From Planctomycetota bacterium (GTDB lineage Bacteria > Planctomycetota > UBA11346), in NCBI GenBank assembly GCA_007131555.1, contig SLQH01000535.1, positions 1 through 8,603 on the forward strand: a stretch of 8,603 bases of DNA. Reading direction: 5' to 3'. Every line of letters begins with the position of its first letter. Position 1 is the stretch's first letter. A program made the translations under genes and the position numbers. Below, in pieces: positions 1 through 5,749 of the stretch. The notes beneath the pieces are model-generated. The model ran no database searches. It saw only the letters and a program-made list of their open reading frames with translations, and was not told the origin of the DNA.

Positions 1-450
1 GCCCTGGTGGTGTCGATCGAGGCCAGCAAGGCCCTGGGGCAAGTCCGCCTGGGGGGCGGTCCGGTGGTCCGCGTCGGTGATCGCAGCAGCCTGTTCGACC
101 CCGCCGCCGTGGGCTTCGTCACCCGGGTCGCAGCGGCCCAGACCCGTCATCCCTGGCAGAAGGCCCTGATGGATGGTGGCACCTGCGAGGCCACCGTGTG
201 GTCGGCCTACGGCCATCGCTGTGCCGGGCTGTGTCTGCCCCTGCGACACTATCACAACATGGGGCCTGCAGGTCGCCCTCGGGCTGAGGAGATCGACCTC
301 GATGACTTCGCGGCCCTGGTTGGCCTGGGCCGGGATCTGGCCCGAGCCTGGCCGACGACGGTCCTGGATCAGGAACTGGCCGCCTTGCGGACTCGTCTGG
401 AGCGCATTCCTGATCAGGCCCCGAGATCTCTTCGCCCCATATCGATCTGA
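1..450 (+). CDS. M42-like metallopeptidase, C-terminal part (5' end cut by window edge)
   Basis: The frame is open from the first base and ends at a TGA at 448-450, so about 149 residues of the C-terminus are present and the true start lies to the left. The family resemblance is to M42 aminopeptidases/deblocking peptidases, cytosolic two-metal enzymes that remove N-terminal residues from peptides. The visible signature is the Gly-Gly-Thr-Cys-Glu-Ala segment (about 178-195), followed about 20 residues later by Pro-Leu-Arg-His-Tyr-His-Asn-Met-Gly (238-264), whose His is the expected last metal ligand. Upstream is the Leu-Gly-Gly-Gly-Pro-Val segment that precedes it in the fold. Where classical M42 enzymes have a Val-Asp-Val-Thr-type segment, this one reads Val-Ser-Ile-Glu-Ala-Ser (10-27), so the metal ligand there may be Glu. 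The sulfatase starts 32 nt downstream on the same strand, so they may be cotranscribed. The family call is fairly firm; the substrate is unknown. Confidence 0.75.
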   Translation, partial: ALVVSIEASKALGQVRLGGGPVVRVGDRSSLFDPAAVGFVTRVAAAQTRHPWQKALMDGGTCEATVWSAYGHRCAGLCLPLRHYHNMGPAGRPRAEEIDLDDFAALVGLGRDLARAWPTTVLDQELAALRTRLERIPDQAPRSLRPISI

Positions 451-482
451 GTCTGTCGTTATACATCCATGGAGACATCGTC

Positions 483-1712
483 ATGAGCAATCCAAGCCGT
501 CCGCCCAACATCATCTACATCATGATGGACGACATGGGGTTCGGAGATGTCGAGGGCTATGGTCGGACCCTGATGCGGACGCCGCATATGAAGCGGGTCA
601 TGGATGAGGGGGTGCGCTTTGATCGCATGTACAGTGCTCCGACCTGTTCCCCGGCCCGCATCCAGGTCCTGACCGGATGCTATGCCCAGCGGGCCGGGGT
701 GCCACGAGTGCTGTTCCCTGATGATGTCATCGGCATCCGGGCCGATACGCCCACCGTGGCCGCGCACCTGCGCGCCCAGGGCTATGCCACCATGGCCGCC
801 GGCAAGTGGCATGTCGGTTGCCGCGACGAGCATCTGCCGACCCGCCATGGCTTTGATCGCTACTTCGGCCTGCTTTATTCCAATGATATGGCCCCCTTGG
901 CCCTGTATCAGGATGATCGCCCCAGCGATGAGCCGGTGGTCCAGGCGGCCCTGACCCGGCGCTATACCGAGGAGTCCCTGGCCTTCATCGAGGCCAACCG
1001 TCACCGGCCGTTCTTCCTCCATCTCGCCCACACCATGCCCCATGTGCCCTTGGCGGCCGAGCCGGATTTCCTGGGGCGCAGCGCCTGCGGTCTGTATGGC
1101 GATACCATCGAGTGCATCGACCATTATCTGGGGGTCCTGCTGGACCGTCTTCAGGCCCTCGGCCTTGATGATGATACGGTGGTCATCGTCACCTCGGACA
1201 ACGGGCCCTGGTATGAGGGCAACACCGCCGGCAATCGCGGTCGCAAGTTCGATGTCTTCGAGGGGGGGATCCGGGTGCCGTTCATCGCCCGTTGGCCACG
1301 GGGCATTCCGGCCGGGGTGCACAGCGCCGAGCCGGCCCATCTCATGGATCTGCTGCCGACCTTCGTGGGTTGGGCCGGGGGCACGCCGCCGGCCGGCATC
1401 GACGGCTGTGACATCGGCCATCTGTTCCAGGGTCAGGGGACCAGTCCCCATGACTACCTGTTCCTGTATCATGTCAACGAACTCAAGGCGGTGATCAAGG
1501 GGCGCTGGAAGCTGCACCTCCAGGCCCAACGGGGCGAATACTTCAATGCTCGTGAGTTCCCCCAGCTCTTCGATCTGGTTGATGATCCTGACGAGAGCTA
1601 CAATCTGGCCAGCCGCCATCCGCAGCTGGTGGCGGAACTCAGCGCCGCCATCGCCGACTGCGATGCCCGTCTGCGGCCCTGTTACGTTGACACTCCGCGC
1701 CCTGGCCGCTGA
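483..1712 (+). CDS. Type I (formylglycine-dependent) sulfatase, arylsulfatase A-like, no signal peptide
   Basis: This 409-residue alkaline-phosphatase-fold sulfatase hydrolyses sulfate esters; the substrate cannot be read from sequence. Visible active-site elements are the metal-binding Asp16-Asp17 in the N-terminal Ile-Tyr-Ile-Met-Met-Asp-Asp strand and Cys55-Ser-Pro-Ala-Arg59, which matches C-x-P-x-R, where the Cys is converted to formylglycine. Further elements are Lys108 and His110 in Gly-Lys-Trp-His, the Pro-His-Val-Pro segment with His187, Asp239-Asn240 in Thr-Ser-Asp-Asn-Gly, and Lys255 before Glu-Gly-Gly-Ile-Arg. The start is supported by GGAGA at 471-475, 7 nt before the ATG. The catalytic core begins by residue 9, leaving no room for a signal peptide, so the enzyme is probably cytosolic and acts on imported small sulfated sugars. 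It is somewhat shorter than the usual 450-550 residues. As a Cys-type enzyme it needs FGE or an anaerobic radical-SAM maturase, neither of which is in the window. Its 3' end overlaps the convergent regulator by 31 nt. Confidence 0.93.
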   Translation: MSNPSRPPNIIYIMMDDMGFGDVEGYGRTLMRTPHMKRVMDEGVRFDRMYSAPTCSPARIQVLTGCYAQRAGVPRVLFPDDVIGIRADTPTVAAHLRAQGYATMAAGKWHVGCRDEHLPTRHGFDRYFGLLYSNDMAPLALYQDDRPSDEPVVQAALTRRYTEESLAFIEANRHRPFFLHLAHTMPHVPLAAEPDFLGRSACGLYGDTIECIDHYLGVLLDRLQALGLDDDTVVIVTSDNGPWYEGNTAGNRGRKFDVFEGGIRVPFIARWPRGIPAGVHSAEPAHLMDLLPTFVGWAGGTPPAGIDGCDIGHLFQGQGTSPHDYLFLYHVNELKAVIKGRWKLHLQAQRGEYFNAREFPQLFDLVDDPDESYNLASRHPQLVAELSAAIADCDARLRPCYVDTPRPGR

Positions 1713-2503
1713 GGCTCAACGGCCTGACGCAGTCCGGTGGCCGGGGTGGTGCCGTACAAGCGCCGGAAGGCCCGATGGAAGGCGCTGTAGCTGCCGAATC
1801 CGGCCTCCAGGGCCAGATGCAGCAGATCCCGTTGAGGGGTCCAGGCACCGACGACCAGGGCCAGGCGGGTCCGGGTCCGGTATTCGACCAGGGTCATGCC
1901 GGCGTTGCGACGGAACAGCCGACCGAGGCGGTCGGGCGACAGGGCGCAACGGTCGGCGACCTCGGCCAAGGACAGGTCAGGATCAGAACGGATCAGGCGG
2001 GCCGCCCGGGCCACTGCCGGATGGGTGGGGGCCGACAGGGGTTCGGCGGCGGCCAGGAAGGCCTCCCGCAGACGCCAGAGCAGATATTCGCCGCCAGGCA
2101 CGGCAGCGGTGGTGGTGGCGACATCAGCGCACAGACGTGACAGGGTGGCACAGGTTTCGGGGGCGAGGTGGCGAGCAGCGATCGATGTCGGGCGTTGACT
2201 GCCAGCCTGGGCATCCAGGCCGTGGGTGATGGCAGCGCCGACCGCATCTGGTCGCCAGACCACGATCCACATCATGAAGTCCGGCGATTCATCAACCAGC
2301 AGATGGGCCTGACCGGGATGCAGGAACAGCAGGTCGTCAGCCGTCAGGGCGATCCGTTGGCCGTCGATCAGGTAGGCGGCGCGACCAGCCAGACAGAGAT
2401 TGGCTTCAAGATCGGCGTGATGATGGGCCCGGCGCATGACATGGCCGCCACCGCCATGGCGCCAGATGCTGACCGGACCGAGATAGCGCAACTGCTCTTC
2501 CAC
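1682..2503 (-). CDS. AraC-family transcriptional regulator with N-terminal cupin sensor
   Basis: This is a 273-residue regulator. Residues about 27-70 form an AraC-type cupin core, beginning His-His-His-Ala-Asp and ending Leu-His-Pro-Gly-Gln-Ala-His, the usual small-molecule sensing domain. The C-terminal DNA-binding domain (about 162-258) has two helix-turn-helix units. The first is at about 177-198 (Leu-Ala-Glu-Val-Ala-Asp...Leu-Phe-Arg). The second is at about 226-252, with the family's Ala-Gly-Phe-Gly-Ser-Tyr-Ser-Ala-Phe-His-Arg-Ala-Phe-Arg pattern and a closing Gly-Thr-Thr-Pro. The start is a GTG at 2503; a stop lies in frame ten codons upstream, so the protein cannot be much longer, but no strong ribosome binding site precedes it and the N-terminus is uncertain. 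The gene is divergent from the URO-D-like/kinase operon, its most likely target, and its 3' end runs into the sulfatase. The inducer is unknown, though sugars are common for this architecture. Confidence 0.9.
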   Translation of the reverse strand: MEEQLRYLGPVSIWRHGGGGHVMRRAHHHADLEANLCLAGRAAYLIDGQRIALTADDLLFLHPGQAHLLVDESPDFMMWIVVWRPDAVGAAITHGLDAQAGSQRPTSIAARHLAPETCATLSRLCADVATTTAAVPGGEYLLWRLREAFLAAAEPLSAPTHPAVARAARLIRSDPDLSLAEVADRCALSPDRLGRLFRRNAGMTLVEYRTRTRLALVVGAWTPQRDLLHLALEAGFGSYSAFHRAFRRLYGTTPATGLRQAVEPQRPGRGVST

Positions 2504-2510
2504 GACGGAA

Positions 2511-2530
2511 AACGCTAACCGGTTGCCGTT
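2511..2530. promoter_or_regulatory. 20-bp imperfect palindrome, candidate operator
   Basis: The sequence has the form AACG-n2-AACCGGTT-n2-CGTT. Eight of ten pairs are complementary, a ninth is a G-T pair, and the core AACCGGTT is a perfect palindrome. It begins 8 nt upstream of the GTG start of the minus-strand AraC gene, so in the mRNA it would fall over the region where a ribosome binding site is expected. It could be an operator for autoregulation, a site for another dimeric regulator, or a small RNA hairpin limiting translation. AraC proteins usually bind direct repeats rather than palindromes, which weakens the operator reading for the flanking protein. Confidence 0.35.
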
Positions 2531-2574
2531 CTACGGGAAGCGACGGATCGGCCGGTCGGGCAGAATCGCATGCC

Positions 2575-2580
2575 GGAGGA
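2575..2580 (+). promoter_or_regulatory. Strong ribosome binding site of the URO-D-like gene
   Basis: GGAGGA lies 6 nt before the ATG at 2587. It favours that start over the out-of-frame ATG at 2582, which is too close to the site. Confidence 0.7.
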
Positions 2581-2586
2581 CATGGC

Positions 2587-3678
2587 ATGCAGCGCGCCTG
2601 TGACGTTGATTGGTCAGCCCATCGCCAACGGTGGCAGCAGTGGTGGGCCGGGGAGCTGGAACGGCCCCTGGTGATCCTGTACCGCAATGACCCGTGGCCG
2701 CAGCGGCCGACCTGGTGGAGCCATCAACTGGGGGCAGTACCGGACACGGTGGGCCCTGATGAGATCGCCGCCGCGTTCGCAGACCGCCTGACGACGCAGT
2801 GGTACTGTGGCGACCAGTATCCGCATGTCTGGATCGACTACGGTCCTGGGGTGGTGGCCGCCGCCCTGGGTGGCACCCTGCATGCTGACGGCTCCACCAC
2901 CTGGTTCGGACCCGGCATCCATGCCGACACCTCCCTGGCCGAGATCGCCCTGCCGGCCCTGGGAGGCCCCTGGTGGGACCGGGTCCAGGCCGTCACCCAG
3001 GCCTGCATTACGCGCCTGGGGACCACGGCGGTTGTCGGTCATACCGATCTTGGTGGGGGTCTGGACATCCTGGCCTCGCTGCGCGGCACCGACGATCTGC
3101 TCTATGACTGCATGGATCAGCCGGAACAGATTGAACGACTGGCGCCGCAGATCACCGAGCGCTGGTGGCAGGCCTACCTGGCCCAGGCGGCGATCATCGA
3201 GCCGGCGGGCATGGGCACGACACCCTGGGCCCCGATCTGGAGTCCTGGCCGATGCTACATGCTGCAGTGCGACTTCGCCTACATGATCAGCCCTGACCAC
3301 TTCGCCCGTTTCGTCCTGCCCGATCTCGCCAGCCTCTGTGCGCGGCTGGATCACGGCTTCTATCATCTCGACGGCAAGGGCCAGCTGCCCCATCTGGACC
3401 TGCTGTTGTCCCTGACTGATCTCAAGGGTGTGCAGTGGATTCCGGGTGACGGCAACCCTGATGCCGCCGACCCCTGCTGGTGGCCGGTGCTGCGGCGCAT
3501 CCGCGAATCCGGCAAGCTGGTCCAGATCTTCACCACCGCCTCCAGGGCCCTGCGTCTGGCCCGTGAGCAGCCGACTGACGGCTTCGTGTTGGCCCTGCAC
3601 AATGATCTGGAGGGCATCGATGATGACTGCGCGGTGGCCTTGATCCGGCAGGAAGCGGAACGGTATCGACGAGGGTAG
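2587..3678 (+). CDS. Uroporphyrinogen decarboxylase-like (URO-D/MtaA superfamily) protein, function unknown
   Basis: This 363-residue predicted cytosolic protein looks like a URO-D-superfamily TIM barrel. The best evidence is the Leu-Asp-Ile-Leu-Ala-Ser-Leu-Arg-Gly-Thr segment (about 159-168) followed by Met-Asp-Gln-Pro-Glu-Gln-Ile, the Met-Ile-Ser-Pro-Asp-His-Phe segment (about 233-239), and the late Tyr-His-Leu-Asp-Gly-Lys-Gly (259-265) with Gln-Trp-Ile-Pro-Gly-Asp-Gly (283-289). It is probably not a haem enzyme, since such distant members often sit in catabolic loci. Corrinoid methyltransferases of the MtaA type carry a zinc-binding His-x-Cys at the late motif; here it reads His260-Leu-Asp262, so that chemistry is doubtful. 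No corrinoid-binding protein is nearby. The protein is Trp-rich (19 Trp, about 5%). The ATG at 2587 follows GGAGGA at 2575-2580 by 6 nt. The kinase gene follows after 50 nt and is probably in the same transcript. The superfamily call is good; the reaction is unknown. Confidence 0.82.
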   Translation: MQRACDVDWSAHRQRWQQWWAGELERPLVILYRNDPWPQRPTWWSHQLGAVPDTVGPDEIAAAFADRLTTQWYCGDQYPHVWIDYGPGVVAAALGGTLHADGSTTWFGPGIHADTSLAEIALPALGGPWWDRVQAVTQACITRLGTTAVVGHTDLGGGLDILASLRGTDDLLYDCMDQPEQIERLAPQITERWWQAYLAQAAIIEPAGMGTTPWAPIWSPGRCYMLQCDFAYMISPDHFARFVLPDLASLCARLDHGFYHLDGKGQLPHLDLLLSLTDLKGVQWIPGDGNPDAADPCWWPVLRRIRESGKLVQIFTTASRALRLAREQPTDGFVLALHNDLEGIDDDCAVALIRQEAERYRRG

Positions 3679-3700
3679 GGCTGCGCAGCCGGGATTGCCG

Positions 3701-3716
3701 CATCCTGGCCGGGATG
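3701..3716 (+). other. Small inverted repeat (hairpin) in the URO-D-like/kinase intergenic gap
   Basis: CATCCT and GGGATG flank the loop GGCC; five pairs are Watson-Crick and the innermost is T-G. It sits just before the weak ribosome binding site of the kinase (AGGG at 3718-3721, 7 nt from the ATG). The copy GCCGGGAT at 3708-3715 also occurs at 3688-3695, so alternative folds are possible, and CTGCGCAG at 3681-3688 is a perfect 8-bp palindrome. There is no T-tract, so this is not an intrinsic terminator. It may tune relative translation or transcript processing, or may be chance in GC-rich DNA. Confidence 0.25.
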
Positions 3717-3728
3717 TAGGGTGCGACG

Positions 3729-4844
3729 ATGACGACCCGGCATCATTGCGGCGCGGCGGCCGCAGCCCTGGAGGAGGCGATCGTCCGCCCCACGGCGCTG
3801 ATCGGCTTTGACGGCTTCATCGATCATATCATCGATGTGGTCGACGAACGCTCGGCACCCGATTGTTACCGGCCCATGGCCGCGATCCCGATGCTGGCCC
3901 AGCGCATCGCTGCGGCGGCCCGCACCAGCACCAATCTCGAACTGGTGGTGCGCCAGCGCAAGATCGGTGGGGCGGCGGCGATCATGGCTCAGGCCGTGGC
4001 CCGCCTGGGCCTGGAGGTTGATGTGGTTGCGACCCTGGGCGAACCGGAGATCGATCCGGTGTTCCACGATCTGATGGCCCTGGCCCGTTCCGTCACCTCC
4101 CTGGGGCCGCCGGCCCTGACCGACGCCCTGGAGTTCGCCGACGGCAAGATCATGCTCGGCAAGACCGGCCCCCTGGATGCCATCAACCGCGACCGGCTTG
4201 CAGCGGTGCTGGGGGCGCGTCTGGCCGGGCTGCTGGCCGGTGTGGATGGTGTGGCCACCGTCAACTGGACCATGGCCACCGGCCTGTCCGGCATCTGGCG
4301 ACAGCTGTGCGCCGAGGTCCTGCCCGGCCTGCGGCCAGACCGGCCGCTGTGGCTGGTCGACCTGGCCGATCCGGTCAAGCGGTCGCGGGACGATCTCTTT
4401 GCTGCCCTGGATGATCTGCGCTCCCTGGAACGCTTCGCCCGCGTGGTCCTGGGGCTCAATGGCAGCGAGGCCCGTCAGGTGGCGGCGCTGCTGGGGGTGA
4501 GCTGGCATGGCGACATCGAGGATCGTCATGCGGCCCGGCGCTGTGCCGAGGATATTTGCCGCCGGACCGGGCTCAGCCTGGTGGTCATCCATCTGCTCGG
4601 CTCGGCCGCCGCCGCCACGCCCGAGCATTCATGCGACGTCGTCGGGTTCCCCTGCCAGACCATCGCCGTGGCCACCGGCGGCGGCGATCATTTCAACGCC
4701 GGGCTGATGACCGCCCTGTGGTCAGGCCTGGACCTGGAGCAGGCCCTGCTCGTCGCAGCCGCCACCAGCCATTGCTACGTCAGCACGGGCATCTCACCCC
4801 AACGGGCCGAGGTCTGCGCCTTCCTGCGTCAAGGCCACCAGTAG
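3729..4844 (+). CDS. PfkB (ribokinase)-family carbohydrate kinase
   Basis: This 371-residue cytosolic kinase is predicted to transfer the ATP gamma-phosphate to a sugar or sugar-like alcohol; the exact substrate is not readable. The N-terminal Ile-Gly-Phe-Asp-Gly-Phe-Ile-Asp strand (25-32) matches the substrate-binding start of the fold. Gly80-Gly81-Ala-Ala-Ala-Ile-Met-Ala corresponds to the family's first signature, with Ala at the position usually held by Asn. The C-terminal Thr316-Gly-Gly-Gly-Asp320-His-Phe-Asn-Ala-Gly325 is the anion hole with catalytic base Asp320. In between, Val-Asn-Trp-Thr-Met (178-182), Asp-Leu-Ala-Asp-Pro-Val-Lys-Arg (211-218) and Leu-Gly-Leu-Asn-Gly-Ser-Glu (241-247) are further landmarks. 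It is longer than ribokinase (about 300 residues) but typical of this PfkB branch. It lies 50 nt after the URO-D-like gene and converges with the second AraC gene, leaving only 8 nt between stops. Partnership with the downstream dehydrogenase and glycyl radical enzyme is inference. Confidence 0.88.
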   Translation: MTTRHHCGAAAAALEEAIVRPTALIGFDGFIDHIIDVVDERSAPDCYRPMAAIPMLAQRIAAAARTSTNLELVVRQRKIGGAAAIMAQAVARLGLEVDVVATLGEPEIDPVFHDLMALARSVTSLGPPALTDALEFADGKIMLGKTGPLDAINRDRLAAVLGARLAGLLAGVDGVATVNWTMATGLSGIWRQLCAEVLPGLRPDRPLWLVDLADPVKRSRDDLFAALDDLRSLERFARVVLGLNGSEARQVAALLGVSWHGDIEDRHAARRCAEDICRRTGLSLVVIHLLGSAAAATPEHSCDVVGFPCQTIAVATGGGDHFNAGLMTALWSGLDLEQALLVAAATSHCYVSTGISPQRAEVCAFLRQGHQ

Positions 4845-4845
4845 C

Positions 4846-4862
4846 GCCGGTTTCAATCCGGC
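4846..4862. terminator. Possible bidirectional terminator hairpin between convergent genes
   Basis: GCCGG and CCGGC form a perfect 5-bp stem around a 7-nt loop, TTTCAAT. It lies 2 nt after the kinase stop and spans the TGA stop of the convergent AraC gene (4853-4855), so the same inverted repeat is available to both transcripts. The stem is short and no T-tract follows on either strand, so intrinsic termination would be weak. Confidence 0.3.
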
Positions 4863-5635
4863 ACAGGTGATGGCAGCGGGGCGCCGCGGAAGAAGCCCGG
4901 CGGATGGCCCAGGTAACGGCGCATCCAGCGCGACAGATGGTGGGCATCGCAAGCACCGACCTGGTCGGCGATGGCCTTCAGGGGCAGGCGGGTGGTGATC
5001 AGCAGGTCGCGGGCCTGTTCGACCCGGCGCCGGCGCAGGGTGTCGATGGGGGTCTGGCCGGTGGCGGCCCGCCAGCTGCGGGCGAAGTGGGCGGGGCTCA
5101 TATGGGCCTGGGCGGCCAGGTCGGCCACGCTCAGGGGCAGGTGCAGATGGTCGTCGATCCAGGAGCGGACGGTGGTGACGAAGTCCGGCTCCCGACGCTG
5201 GGCGGCATCGGTCAGGGCCAGCAGCAGCAGATGCACCAGGAGGGGGGTCTCGTGCTGCTGCCGGGCCTCGGTCATCTGGCGGGTATCGGCCAGCCAGCCG
5301 GCGATGATCCGGCCCCGGCCGGTCTGGTCATGACAGGTCAGGGGCAGACCCTGGATCCGACCGTCGATGGCGACATAGACCAGGTCCACGCCATTCCGTC
5401 CGGCCCGTTCACCATGGACCATGCCGGCGGGGTAGAATACCCAGTCGCCGCTGCCGACCAGGTGACGCTTATCGCCAGCGACGATCTCCAGGCCACCGCC
5501 CATCACCATCATCACCTGATGGAAGGGATGGTGATGGACGGCATGTGACCAGGAGCGCGGCACGGTGATCCGGCCGACCCCCAGGGCCGTGGCATGGCGA
5601 TGATCGATGAGCAGTCCTGTACACATGTCCAGCAT
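4853..5635 (-). CDS. AraC-family transcriptional regulator with N-terminal cupin sensor
   Basis: From the chosen ATG this is a 260-residue regulator. Residues about 30-75 are an AraC-type cupin (His-His-His-Pro-Phe-His near 34-39; Asp-Trp-Val-Phe-Tyr-Pro-Ala-Gly-Met-Val-His near 64-74). The C-terminal domain (about 150-250) has helix-turn-helix units at about 168-190 (Val-Ala-Asp-Leu-Ala-Ala-Gln-Ala...His-Phe-Ala-Arg) and about 218-243 (Lys-Ala-Ile-Ala-Asp-Gln-Val-Gly...Leu-Ser-Arg), closing with Leu-Gly-His-Pro-Pro. I start it at 5635 because GGAGG lies 10 nt upstream on the minus strand. A TTG at 5677 and ATGs at 5665 and 5626 are alternatives. It is only distantly similar to the other AraC protein here, so they are not a recent duplicate pair. 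It is divergent from the dehydrogenase/glycyl radical enzyme operon, its most likely target. The inducer is unknown. Confidence 0.9.
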   Translation of the reverse strand: MLDMCTGLLIDHRHATALGVGRITVPRSWSHAVHHHPFHQVMMVMGGGLEIVAGDKRHLVGSGDWVFYPAGMVHGERAGRNGVDLVYVAIDGRIQGLPLTCHDQTGRGRIIAGWLADTRQMTEARQQHETPLLVHLLLLALTDAAQRREPDFVTTVRSWIDDHLHLPLSVADLAAQAHMSPAHFARSWRAATGQTPIDTLRRRRVEQARDLLITTRLPLKAIADQVGACDAHHLSRWMRRYLGHPPGFFRGAPLPSPVPD

Positions 5636-5749
5636 CCTGGTACCGCCTCCATGATCCCCGTCCATGCTACAATGCAATCAGCAATGGCGGTAATGTACCT
5701 GTCTTTTCCTCATCCTGATCATGTCTGACCAGCTTCGGAGAGCTCGATC
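5636..5749. promoter_or_regulatory. Divergent promoter region between AraC-type regulator and dehydrogenase/glycyl radical enzyme operon
   Basis: This 114-nt gap has a visibly AT-richer patch at about 5664-5700 in otherwise GC-rich DNA, as expected of a promoter. TACAAT at 5668-5673 resembles a plus-strand -10 box, but I see no good -35 box at the right distance, which would suit activator-dependent transcription. CAATG occurs at 5670-5674 and 5682-5686 (12 bp apart), and TGATCA at 5716-5721 is a small palindrome. The plus-strand ribosome binding site GGAGAG (5737-5742) lies 7 nt before the ATG at 5750. Specific operator assignment is not possible by eye. Confidence 0.5.
5646..5650 (-). promoter_or_regulatory. 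Ribosome binding site deciding the start of the second AraC gene
   Basis: The minus strand reads GGAGG here, 10 nt before the ATG at 5633-5635. It favours that ATG over the TTG at 5677 and the ATG at 5665, both of which lie upstream of it. Confidence 0.5.

Larger units (their letters stand above)
2504..2586. promoter_or_regulatory. Divergent promoter/operator region between AraC-type regulator and URO-D-like gene
   Basis: This 83-nt gap separates two divergent starts and must hold signals for at least one promoter. It contains two near-palindromes: 2511-2530 (entered separately) and GATCGGCCGGTC at 2546-2557, where five of six pairs are Watson-Crick and one is G-T. Their centres (2520.5 and 2551.5) are 31 bp apart, about three helical turns. 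A strong ribosome binding site for the plus-strand gene, GGAGGA, lies at 2575-2580. I see no convincing -35/-10 pair for either direction, which would fit activator-dependent promoters but proves nothing. That the flanking AraC protein binds here is inference. Confidence 0.5.

Noticed and set aside
459..1619. 386-codon open frame on the minus strand
   Set aside because: It is antisense to the sulfatase, has no domain signature, and its composition mirrors the sense codons. It is a shadow frame.
1546..2518. Several plus-strand open frames across the first AraC gene
   Set aside because: The minus-strand frame has a full cupin and two helix-turn-helix units. The plus-strand frames are Arg/Gly/Pro-rich with no domain.
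2614..4628. Two long minus-strand open frames (2614-3600 and 3363-4628)
   Set aside because: They are antisense to the URO-D-like and kinase genes, overlap each other, have no recognisable motifs, and have no plausible expression context.
4904..5548. 214-codon plus-strand open frame across the second AraC gene
   Set aside because: It is a Gly/Gln/His-rich shadow of the AraC coding strand with no domain.
1682..5635. The two AraC genes as a recent duplication
   Set aside because: Both have the same architecture and orientation, but their DNA-binding domains differ at most non-core positions, so a recent copy event is not supported.
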